A DNA stretch of 64,000 bases, from positions 3,079,018-3,143,017 of the forward strand of contig NW_006920412.1 in NCBI RefSeq assembly GCF_000344685.1, in the 5' to 3' direction. Under the pieces are notes generated by a model that saw only the letters and a program-made list of their open reading frames with translations, ran no database searches and was not told the origin of the DNA. Origin of the DNA: Gloeophyllum trabeum ATCC 11539. Lineage: Eukaryota > Basidiomycota > Agaricomycetes > Gloeophyllales > Gloeophyllaceae. The first letter of the stretch is position 1. The number at the start of each line of letters is the position of its first letter. This document shows positions 1 through 9,658 of the stretch, in pieces. The position numbers and the translations under genes are program-made.

Positions 1-1721
1 AGCCCCCAAACCCAAACCCGAACCCTGGCACCGCCGCCTCCTCCCCCGCCTCCTCCTCGTCGTCCAGCGGCTCCGCCGCGCGCTGCTCGCCCGGCCGCTC
101 GCGCGCCCAGAAGCGCGTCGTGTGGTCGTTCGACGCGCTCACGAGCAGGTGGCCCAGCGGGTGGAACGCGAGCGCCCACACGTTGCTGTCGTGCGCCTGC
201 GGGAGCGCCGCGCGCGCCTGGGGCGAGGCCGCCGGGATCGTCGGCGTGGGTGTCGTGAGGTCCCAGTGCAGGATCGCGCCCTCCGAGCCGCCGGTGACCA
301 GGATCGGGTGGATCGGGTGCCAGGTTACCGCTGCGGGGCAGGGGAGGGGAGGGGGAGGTGAGGTGCGAGGGAAGGCAGGAGCGGCGGAGGAAGGGACGTA
401 CAGCAGACTTCCTTTTTGTGCCCCTTGAGCACTTTGAACTCTTTCATCGCGCGGATGTCGAACACGCGCACGGTCTGGTCGCGCGACGCGCTCGCGACGA
501 GGTTGCCGTTCGGAGACCACGCGAGTGCCTGGATCGTGTTTTTGTGTTGGTGCCTGTCGCGTAGGGTGTTTAGCTGTGATGAACGGGAGTGCACGCAGAA
601 CGTGCTCACAGGGTAGCCAGCGCGGTCCCCGTCCGTGGATCCCAGAACTTGATCTGGTTGTCCTTGCTCCCAGAGACAAGCAGCCCCTTCGTCGGATGCC
701 ACTCCACGCACCTCACATCCCACCCATGTCCTACCACACTCCTCAATCTCCTCCTCCACTCAGTTAAAACCCACACTCACCCGTCAACACCCTCTCCTCC
801 CGACTCTCCTCAAACGCCCAAATCCTAATCGTCGAATCATCGCTCGCAGTCGCGAACCGTCTATCATCCGGACTAAAACTCAGGCCCCGAATCGCCTCGC
901 GGTGCCCCTGCCACGCGGCGAGGTTGTTCATGTTCGGCTGGAAGTACTTGATCACGCCGCTCTGGTCCGTGCTCGCGAGGAACGCGCCCGCGTGCGTGAA
1001 CGTCATCGCGCGCACCGCGCTGTCGTGCGCCTGCAGGATCGTCTCGAAGTTGAACGTGAGCCCGTTCCAGAGCGTGAACTCGCCCGACGTCGAGCCGGTG
1101 AGCACGCGCCGCGCCTCGGGCGTCCACTAGGAGACGATGGTAAACGGATGCGAGAGAATGGGTGGGGAGGGGGTGGGGGACGCACCACGACGACGTTCAC
1201 CGGGCACCGGATCTTATTCGTGGACGTGTGCACGAACTTTGTACATAGGGACGTCGAGGCATTGTCAGGATACGCCTTCGGCGGCAATAACTACAACACC
1301 AGTTACTCAGACTCAATTGTGCGGCAGAGAGGACAGACACACGAACGTCGATGATATACGGCAGCGCCGGCCTCACCTGCGGCACATACGTCGGGTTCGG
1401 CCTCAGCTTCCGCATCTAAGCACCACCTTTATCAGTCAACCCATCCTGTACCCATTCTCACTGGAGCTGAGCACGTACCAACGCCCAGCGCCCCATACCC
1501 CCACCATAATCCACCGTCCGCCGCGGGCGGATCTTCTTCAACGCCTTCCCGTCCACACCCTGCCGCGCAGCCAGCTCGGGGTCGACGTACCGCGCGTCCT
1601 CGGCGGGCGGGGGCTGCGGAGCGGAGAGGTACCGCTTCGGCTGCCACGCGTCTGGCGGGGGGTTGGACAGGAAGCTGGTTTGCGGGAGGAGGACGGGGAG
1701 GCTTGATGTTGCTGCAGCCAT
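1..1721 (-). CDS. PFS2: Polyadenylation factor subunit 2 (PFS2/WDR33), 3' end outside the window
   Basis: WD40 subunit of the nuclear cleavage and polyadenylation factor, which in this family contacts the poly(A) signal and scaffolds mRNA 3'-end processing. The start is the ATG at 1719-1721. Exons by phase are 1479-1721, 1347-1415, 1186-1290, 781-1126, and then further exons to the window edge. The N-terminal exon carries the family signature [15 protein letters not shown]. The next exons give [22 protein letters not shown] and the strongly conserved [19 protein letters not shown], followed by repeated WD40 blades, for example [38 protein letters not shown] and [12 protein letters not shown]. 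At the edge the protein becomes acidic (DDEEEE) and then glycine and proline rich, as in PFS2/WDR33 C-termini. The order of blades matches WDR33, so this is not a generic WD40 protein. The stop codon lies beyond position 1. Confidence 0.95.
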
Positions 1722-2572
1722 TTGTTTTCTGGACGCGACCCTCTTGAGCTTGAGACCTCCGTGTACTTAGCACAGGTACCGAGAGTTTCGAGTTGAAGCA
1801 CTAGTTTTCGCCTTCCTTCGAATCTATCCTTGAAGCAGCAGTATCGCGTTTAAATTCGTGTCCTGGATTGGTACTTGCAGGTTGAAGCACAAGCCTCCTT
1901 TCGTAAAACTGCCTTCGATCTTCAGTTACTTTTGCTCTAAGTTCGTCGCATTGGCCCAGCTAGAGTACACGTTGCAACAGGCAGAGTAATATTGGGGGGA
2001 AAGGCAAGGTATATTGGCAGGCAAGGGCACAACCGGAATGAGCGCCGCCACCGAGTGAAGTTAGCGCTTCGACTTGGATTCCCAGGATGAAGCGACCGTG
2101 GAATTGTGGCAGTTGCAACATATCCAATTTGGGAAAATACATTTCATTTTAGGATAGGAGGGCTCAAGTCACTGCGCCTGACACCTTGTGAAAGTCGAAC
2201 TCGAATGGTAGATACGATACAAATACATGATATATGCAGGACCACCTGACTATAATGATAAATAGTACTGGAAGCATCATCGCCTGAACGTGTGCTGGCC
2301 TACCTGCTTACCCCGGGACGGAAAAATACAAATACGAGACACAATTCAGACAAACAAAACCGCCCCACCCACTATCGTACATACAGTATATATTCGGGTC
2401 GAATCGTGACAACTCGTCGATGTCCGTAGCGAAGAATGAATCGCGGAAATACGGTATTCGGAGATGCGGGGCGTACTCTAGAGGTCTACTTGTGTGTGTG
2501 TCCATGGAATTGAGCATAGGGGCATATAATATGACTTGGGAAGGTTGCATAATGATAATTGAGGCACCTGCG
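1722..2572. other. Intergenic, PFS2 5' side
   Basis: About 850 bases between the PFS2 start codon and the 3' end of the PP1 subunit gene. It presumably holds the PFS2 promoter and 5' UTR and the downstream gene's 3' UTR. I see no coding exon, RNA gene or repeat in it. Confidence 0.5.
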
Positions 2573-5085
2573 CTAGCAAGCCGCGACACCGCCAGCCAAA
2601 GGAGTCGACGAGCCGCTCCTCACGACGTCGTCCATGCTGGCTGAACGAGTCGGAGTAGCGAAGGCGAACGGGGACAAGTTGCTTGGAGGGGACGAAAAGT
2701 ACCCATCGATGCTGGGATCTGAGTGCGAGCGTGGAACAGTATCAACCGTGACATCGAGGAGCGAGGTATCAGAGCCGGTATAAAAACAGAACCTGAGTCA
2801 AAGGTGTCAGCATGGAGAATAAACGATGGAGCTACGAACTCTTACCGGTTCAAGAACGCGCTGTAACTGTTCGATTCGTCACCCTCCCTGCCAGAAGGTG
2901 AGGACTCGTATGGTGGAGTACCATCAGGGGATGAAGAAGAGGACGAGTTGGACGGCGACATGATCGAGGGCGTCGACTCATCGCTATTAGTCCTCATCAC
3001 ATGGCGGAAAGCCGTCCAATTAGGAGAGCGCGAGCCAGAGGGACTACGAGGCGACCTACTGACCTCCGCTGCAGTGGGAGGGAACGAGTTGAATCTCTGC
3101 AACGGGGATCGGTCGGGCTGCCCAAGTTCGAGAGAAGGCGTAGTAACAATGGGCGTGCCAGGCGGGGTCCTCCTGACTGCCGAAGGCTCCGAGACACGAA
3201 TGTCAAAATAACCCCGCTGGTGATTCCTAGCGCCAACCTTCGGGGCTTTGACCTTGAACGGCCTGTCCTCGTCCGAGTCGATGTGGTAGGTAGTGGGCCG
3301 GAATTCTTCATCGTCAAGCGCCCGAGGGGAACCTTTAGCTAACGTCGCCGGGTCGAACGGATTGCTCGTCTTCTTCGACTGGGCGGCTGCACCAGTGTTC
3401 CGCTTCGTAGGCCAGGGAATGGAGTTAGACGAAGTCGAAGGGTACGTGCTCGTCCGCGAGTGCGCGGCCGACGGCGAGGGCTCATCACCCACTTTCCACG
3501 GCGTCTTCCACGACGTCGCAAAATCATACCGCGACGACAGCGACTTATCCGACTTGAGCGTGAACTTCGCCCTGCTCGGCTCCTTCGTGGCTTTACCGGG
3601 CGCATTGCTCAGGATCGACCCAATCGTCTCGCGGCCTTTCGCGACCTTTTCGAGCTTGCTGTGCAAGTCCGCGCCGTCGATGGGGCTCTTCTCGCCCTCC
3701 GAGTCCGACGTAGGCGTCATAAGCGGTTTCGACTTCGAGAACTTCGCCTGGTAATTCGCGCCGCCGTTGTTGTCCCACAGCTCCCGCCCGGCGGACGTGT
3801 ACCGCACCGCCAGGTGCAGCGTCTTCTGCTCGATGCGCGACAGGATGTCGCTCAGCCGGATCGAGAACGAAAACCGGTCGTACACCCCGCCCTCGATCGA
3901 CTCGACGTACTTGCCCGTGACCTCGCTCGTCGTCTGCCAATCGTCAAAAGTGAAACGCACCGCCACCCGCTTCTCGAACGCCAGATTCTTAACCTTCACC
4001 CGACCTGTTATGGCCGACATCTCCCGCGACAGCACGAGCTCCTCCAATACAACATCCGCGTCCTTGGGGACCCTCTTCGGCATATTAACGACGTGCATCA
4101 CGAGTACCTTCATTGTCTGCGCCTCGTCGGCGGAGCCGTATATGAACGACGGGAAGTCGCTGTCGCCCTCGCTCGTGTCGGTGGGACTTCCATCCCGCGA
4201 GACCGCAAGTGGCTTCTGCTCCGCCAAGAACAACTTCACCTGCGCGAGCTGCATGCTGAAATGCACCGAGCGGTTCGGCGTCGTGGGCTCGCTCTTGGGC
4301 ACCGGCATATTGGTAACGACGCTCAGGTCCCCGCGTATCGGTCGCTTGTGCGACTTGAGCGACGACTTGACGATCTCCCCCGACTTCTTCCGTATCGTCG
4401 GCGTATCCGTAGGTGTGCCGCCCATCGAAACCGCTCTGGTAGCGACAGAGGCGACGCTCTCGATGCTCGTGTCGGCAATCTCTCGCTCCGCTGCAGTGAC
4501 CGCTTCGCTCTGTATCCTCAGCCGGCTGCTCCCGCTCCTACCCGACCAGGTGTGCCTATGTATCTGGCTCGGGCGCGGAGTCTCCGCATCGGATGCGTTC
4601 CCCCTCGACTCCACCTGCGTAGCAGCCTTTTGAATTGGTTGCGGTGTTTGAGAGGATTTAGGGGTCGCGTCCTCCTTCGTGCGCGAAGACACAGGCGAGG
4701 GCGTGGGGGTCGAGTCCTCAGGAGGCCAGAGCAGGGGCAGGCGATGACCGCGGACACGCTTCGCGCGGGGCGCGATATTAATTTGTGTCGGCTCAAAGAC
4801 TATCGACGGGCGCGAGGCAGATCTCTCGTCCGCTGTCGAAGCAGAAGAAGGGCGGGGAAGCGGGGTAGACGACGTCTGTTCGGCTCCTAAGTCGGGGGTT
4901 GGCGGCTGAACGACAAGGACAGCCGAGGGCGACTGCACTTTCGGAGGGGTTGTCGCTTGGGAGCGCGTTGACTTCGAGGACGACAGACGGCGGGGAATGG
5001 AGGGTAGAGCAGCCCCCGCACTGTTGGAATCCCGGCTGAAAAGGTTCTCCATGGACGGCGAAGATGGGTAAGAGGCGGTAAGCAT
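2573..5085 (-). CDS. Protein phosphatase 1 regulatory subunit with CBM21 domain (Gac1/Pig1-like)
   Basis: Glycogen-targeting type subunit that in this family brings the PP1 catalytic subunit to glycogen synthase. The protein is long and Ser/Pro-rich. It has a PP1-docking RVxF-type motif (RSVHF) near the middle, followed by QLAQVKLFL and then a CBM21 starch/glycogen-binding domain. Landmarks of the CBM21 domain are VKNLAFEKRVAVRFTFDDW, YDRFSFSIRL and the ending ELWDNNGGANYQAKF. The start chosen is the ATG at 5085 (MLTASYPSS); an in-frame ATG at 5154 is possible but gives an unusual basic leader. The large exon (2846-5085) appears to stop at TAA, but that TAA lies inside a splice donor (CG|GTAAGA). 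A 53-base intron (2793-2845) leads in phase to a Ser/Thr/Pro-rich last exon ending at TAG 2573-2575, adding about 70 residues. Domain identity is strong; the exact start is less sure. Confidence 0.88.
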
Positions 5086-6049
5086 GTCCGCGCTCGTAAA
5101 ATTCCAAAGGCGTCTTGATTTACGTGTATATACTGCCCGACCCCACTTCAGCATAAGCCAAAAATAAACTAATTATGACATGGGAGACGTACTTTAAATT
5201 CAGGTGCGGCGGCTGATAGTGCAGTTCTGATATCAACAACCCACCGCGGTATGGTAAGAGGATTTTGGGCTATTAAGAGATATAAACGATTGGAGGTGGA
5301 AGGGGTATCGCCCTTGAGATGAGGGGGGTAGAATGTACGAGCTATATGACACAAAGGCTTCCGGCCGAGCGTCCGGTAGATTTGACCTGCGCGGTTGGTC
5401 AAGGATGAGCAGGATATATCCGGTGACGTCCTGCCGCACGCACCTGGGATGCTTCGTGGCCAGAGCACACTGGGCAGCTTGGGCACGGCAGATAGAGCAG
5501 AAGAGACGACGGCTGACGGTCTAATATTTGTAGGCCCAGACAGTGGATGATGTCCAGAGCCTGTCAGCCAGCCGTAGTCCGGATCAGCGGGCCCACTCAC
5601 GATATGAAGTCGAATCAGCACAAGTCCGGCGTCGTCGCGCACGTCGTCGAGAGCCCTATCTGAAGCGCAAGCGATGCCCAGCAGGCTTTTGTAGAGGCCT
5701 GGGAGAGCGAATAAAGGTTGGAAGCTCAGGGGGAGGGCGCCTCGGGCGGGGGCCAAACAGGGAACAACTACCCCGTATGGGGCTTAGCGCGGGAGCACGT
5801 GCCACTACAATGCAGGCGATAGGACTCTGTAAACCTTTCCTATGACAGCGGATGCGTACTACATGATCCCATAGAAACAAGTCAATCTCGGTTTCATTTA
5901 TGTATTGCGGCGTGAGCGATCAGCCATTTCCCTGGTCAGTCGCTGCTATACGCGGCCGAGAACGCGGCTGTCTCAGATTACATTCGGTGCACAGCCGATT
6001 TGGCTGACGCTACTGAACGCCAGAGAACCCCGCAATCGTGAGTATTCGA
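5086..6049. other. Divergent intergenic region
   Basis: About 960 bases between the PP1-subunit start (minus strand) and the first MYND gene (plus strand). It should contain both promoters. The open frames here have no recognisable domain and no exon logic, so I call nothing coding. Confidence 0.5.
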
Positions 6050-6850
6050 ATGCACCAAAGCATGTCTCCTCCTTCCACATCTTCGAACACCGGTGAGTGC
6101 GACCCTGACATGGATTTGTGCCAGAATATCTTACGGAACACGCACCCGACGTCCGTTCTTAATCGGATCTTAAAGTAGAGCCACTTCAACGGCCTTGCAA
6201 CGTCTGTGGTGTCACCACTGGCGTCAGAGTCTGTTCTCGGTGCAAGAGCGTGTCCTACTGCGGTGAGGAGCATCAGCGCGCGGTGAGCGCTTCCCCAATA
6301 TACTGAACGCCTCGTGACCAACGGGTTCTCTCAGGATTGGCCCGTCCACAAGAGCGGCTGTCGGGCACCCCCATCCCCCGACGGCGCCGTCGTTACAGTG
6401 AGAGGAATGCTATTTCCGGCCGACGAGGATGTGCCCCGCCTGGTCGCTGTCCACTGCACAGTGAAGCGTGAAATCCCAGGCGATGACGAAACTATCATGT
6501 ACAAGCCGGACCTCGCGATGTTTCTGGGCGGCGGCTGCTACGACTACCAATTGATCGACCGCATTGGGCACTCTGGTCGCAAACTCAGGCAGCCCATCTA
6601 TCATGTTATCCGGGACAACTTCCTTAATGACGGTTCGCCTCCGAACCGTTGCGTTAGGCGCCTTATGCGGGGCAAGGCGCCTCACGCTTGGGCCGGTAAC
6701 CTGCTTGCCATGAAAGTCGCAGGTACAGGGACCTTCGAGAAGTGGGTTGATATGTCCATGGATGATTTGCCAACCGTGCAAGCATTTTATGAATGGTATC
6801 CGGATGAGGACGGAACCTGCGATTCATCAGTAATCTTGGAAGTGCGGTAA
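6050..6850 (+). CDS. MYND zinc-finger protein, array copy 1 (intact)
   Basis: Small protein with an N-terminal MYND-type zinc finger, usually a protein-interaction module; its function is not known. Three exons join in phase: 6050-6092, 6179-6282 and 6335-6850, with introns of 86 and 52 bases. The finger reads CNVCG...CSRCKSVSYCGEEHQ, then across the second intron DWPVHKSGC, giving the C-x2-C, C-x2-C, C-x3-H and H-x3-C pairs. The C-terminal part (about 170 residues) has no domain I recognise, but is shared with the two copies downstream: a PADE motif, NFLNDGSPPNRCVRR, AWAGNLLAMK and a DDLPTV tail. This is the only array copy with all frames open. It starts a head-to-tail series with the genes at 7377 and 8923. 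Confidence 0.85.
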
Positions 6851-7376
6851 TGGCGTGTCCTGAACAAAGCGTGTATTTCTAGCATAATGAATGTAAGACT
6901 TGTTCCGACCATATTGTCCGTTGATCACCTGAAGTTGTGGTAGACGTCAGATGCAGTACCGAATTGGTGAGTAGTCCGTGGGTCCGCAGAGATGCAATAT
7001 TTTCTCATAGTGGGCGCTGCTATCGCGCTCGAAGGAGGCATTCAACACGACGAAAGCTATACCGTATAAAGGCGCGTCTGTGAGCATTGATATTATTCCC
7101 TCTAAGCCCTAAGCTAACTCTTCGTCCCTCGCACTATCAACTCTCATCTATGGCCAGCTTCAGGGTCACCCACGAACATACACATAGCTCCACAACTCAA
7201 ATACCCAGCCCAACGATACATCTCATTCCACCGTACCCACCTGACTTGATTTCCGGAGACTTTACTGTCACACCGCTTGTTCAGGATGCCGAGGATCTCC
7301 CATGCGGTATGCAAGAATAGCAGATAGGCGCCTCGATAGCCGCTCTTTCAATATCTGTTCTCTCTCCCTCACCGCC
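6851..7376 (+). promoter_or_regulatory. Promoter region of MYND copy 2, TATA-like box
   Basis: Spacer between array copies 1 and 2. A TATAAA at 7065-7070 lies about 310 bases before the copy 2 ATG. Sequence from about 7150 to 7376 is repeated in decayed form at about 8390-8640 and 8690-8922, for example around the string GTTCAGGATGCCGA. Confidence 0.4.
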
Positions 7377-8032
7377 ATGTCCACACAGATGACAGGGCAA
7401 CAGACAGCGGACGCAGCGGAGGCTTATCGTTGCAAAGTCTGCAACCAGACACAAGATGTGATGACCTGTTCCCGGTGCAAGGGCGAGTTCTATTGCAGCA
7501 GGCAGCACCAAGTTTTGGTATGCCTTTCTTCGTCATCTCAGGTGCATGGACTTTGACGGAGCCGTGTGCTGTAGGACTGGAAGAATCACAAAGGACTCTG
7601 TTGGCAGCTCAACCCCCCAAAGATAGGCGAGACCAGCCTCGCTTTGTCAAGATAAAGTGCAAAGTTGAGCCCAACGATGAAGAACCTGGCTATGGGAAAG
7701 GCTACATGTTCGACAGCACTCCATTCATTGGGGAACGTGGGTGGCCGTTATGCGTAGACAGGATGGGCATCAATGGCCCCGCTTTGAAGAACCCGTTTCT
7801 GATCTGGCACCGAGAGATGTTCCTGGAGGATGGGTCACCTATCAATAGGTGCATTCAGAGGATGACCAACAACCAGGCAGCGCATCCTTGGGCGGGTAAT
7901 ATTCTCGTCATGAAGCACGACCAGAGTAACCTCACGTACAACAGCATATATGTAGATGCTACAGCGGATGACATTCCCGTTGTTGCGACGTACTTTTCCA
8001 AGTACCCCAGTGTCTCCCCTAGATTCCACTAG
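7377..8032 (+). pseudogene. MYND zinc-finger protein, array copy 2, frame broken by a 40-base deletion
   Basis: The finger is intact: exon 7377-7517 gives CKVCNQ...CSRCKGEFYCSRQHQ, and the next exon starting at 7575 gives DWKNHKGLC as in the siblings. About 60 bases later, in the stretch that should read CPADxE-like residues before KIKC, copy 2 lacks 40 bases that copy 3 has. This moves the reading frame. The spliced frame then runs into a stop just after 7640, while the rest of the protein (PRFVKIKC, MFLEDGSPINRCIQR, AWAGNILVMK, DDIPVV) is open in another frame up to the stop at 8030-8032. I tried the other AG acceptors nearby and none restores the frame. It may be a recent pseudogene, or the deletion may be an assembly error. 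Confidence 0.7.
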
Positions 8033-8120
8033 TCCGAGCTTTGGGGTTCTTGACAGGAAGGTCAGCGGCGTATGCTACCACCCGTATCCTAAAATGATCA
8101 TGTGGTTGGCACTCGTCATT

Positions 8121-8151
8121 CGACTGAACCTGGACTGAACCTGGACTGAAC
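8121..8151. repeat. Short tandem repeat
   Basis: Nearly three copies of an 11-base unit (ctggactgaac) sit just before the stray RBR-ligase fragment, at the seam of the duplicated unit. Confidence 0.6.
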
Positions 8152-8372
8152 GGTCCATTCGCGGTTGCCCTCGCTCAGGCTGTGTGGTGGTATCCTTTCA
8201 CAGACGGTACCTCATGCCTCTTGAACAACTTGCCAAGTCTCAACCATAGCGTTGTCCATGGGAAGGGATGAGTAGGAAGACTCACATCGACGTCCTTGCT
8301 AATCATGCCAGCTCGGGATCGAGTCATTTTCAGGGTGTTGCTCCGACTAGAGTCCCACAAGGATCACCCTTC
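8146..8372 (-). pseudogene. Stray 3' fragment of the RBR ubiquitin ligase gene
   Basis: On the minus strand this matches the last two exons of the complete RBR gene at 9659-11642 in a decayed form. The shared stretches are: ATGATT before the last intron; a GTGAGT donor; CCCTTCCC inside the intron; a conserved AAG(A)GGCATGAG run in the last exon; and CTGAGCGAGGG(A/C)AAC with GAATGGACCGT(G/T)CAG near the stop. Frames are broken, so it cannot encode the C-terminus. It lies between MYND copies 2 and 3. The duplicated unit therefore contained a MYND gene plus the 3' end of its convergent neighbour. Confidence 0.75.
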
Positions 8373-8922
8373 TATGGCTTTCGGTATGTACTCTAAGGTC
8401 ATCTTATGATTGCCAGGCTGAGGCTCACCACAAACGTGCCCATAGCTCCACAATCCATGTAAAGGGCCCATCGACTCGGAGGCATTTCATTCAACTTACC
8501 ACCTGAATTGATTTAACAGCCGGATATACTTTACTTCCAAGGGACTCGGTCCCGCCGCTCGCTCAGGATCTCCTATGTAGCATGGAGGACGGATAAGACG
8601 CCTTAGACGTGATAGTCGCTCTACCAGCCTTACCCAAGCATCCAACAAGACGTCTCATCTGTGGTCGGTCCCACCCCGCGAACGAACCCGTATCTCCGCA
8701 AACCATATGAGTACGGAGCCCATCGACTCATTCAATCATAAGTTACCATCTGACTTCACTTCGAAGGGCCTCGGTCCACACTGCTCGTTCAGGATGCCGA
8801 CGATCTCACCTACAGTATGCTAGAAGACCGCAGTTGGCAGATAGACGCATCGGCCATCGTTCTCGCCTCTGACCCCACTAATTGACAGTACTAGTCCTAC
8901 CCAAGCACCTAGTATCTGGACG
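8373..8922. repeat. Two decayed copies of the MYND gene 5' flank
   Basis: Two successive stretches (about 8390-8640 and 8690-8922) resemble the region upstream of MYND copy 2. Shared landmarks are CATAGCTCCACAA, a CCACCTGA(A/C)TT run, the GCTCGTTCAGGAT string and a GCAGATAGACGC-like run before the start. Nothing here is coding. Confidence 0.6.
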
Positions 8923-9527
8923 ATGGCAGACAGGATCGACGCCAGCCGTTGCAAAGTATGTAACAAGACAGAAGGCGTGATGGCATGTTCCCGGTGTAAG
9001 GACGAGTTCTATTGCAGCCGGCAGCACCAAGTCTCCGTGCGTCTCTCCAACACATTCGGCCTGTTGGTTGACCAAGCTGTGTGTTATCAGGACTGGAAGA
9101 ATCACAAAGAGCTTTGCTCGCAGCTTAATCCTCCAAAGGATGGCGAGACCCTCCACGTTACGGGGATTCTGCTGCCCGCAGACAAAGAACAGCCTTGTTT
9201 TATCAAAATAAAGTGCACAATCGAGGTTGACGAAGGTGAGATGCAGAGCCTGGCGGATAAGGCCCCCGAATCATAGGTGCTAACGGGTCTCCCTTAAGCT
9301 TGCGAAACCCGTTTCTGCTCATATACCGAGATACCTTCCAGCTCACCTGTGAACAAGTGCGTTCAGAGAATAACCAACTACAAGGCTCCGGTACCGTGGG
9401 CGGGCAATATTCTCGTCATGAAACATGACAGAAGTAATCTCATGTACAAATCTATATAAGTACGTGGATGCCAAAGAGAGCGATCTACCAATCATCAGGG
9501 CGTATTTTGCGACGTGCGCGATGTAGT
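8923..9527 (+). pseudogene. MYND zinc-finger protein, array copy 3, decayed
   Basis: The first part is well preserved: ATG at 8923, finger CKVCNK...CSRCKDEFYCSRQHQ, a 54-base intron that happens to be open, DWKNHKELC, then HVTGILLPADKE and FIKIKC. After about 9240 the gene collapses. The middle is missing and premature stops follow. Recognisable pieces of the C-terminal half continue out of frame, for example CGGGCAATATTCTCGTCATGA, until about 9527. An expressed product would be a short finger-only protein of about 100 residues. It is the youngest part of the tandem array by position, next to the intact RBR gene. Confidence 0.75.
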
Positions 9528-9658
9528 ACTAGTAGTATTTGATTTGGGCTTCCCTAGTACTTACTAAAGTAGGAGTGCGTACTGGGAGCTGAAGTGCATA
9601 CGCCACCAACCGTATTATAGCTATGAGTTGATATGAACGTAGCCGGAGACATTGATCG

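Noticed and set aside
3460..4890. Long plus-strand open frame (476 codons) opposite the PP1 subunit
   Set aside because: Arg/Leu-rich shadow of a GC-biased gene; the minus frame carries the CBM21 and RVxF motifs.
5169..5756. Minus-strand frame of 195 codons upstream of the PP1 subunit
   Set aside because: No start context, no domain, low-complexity composition; more likely promoter sequence.
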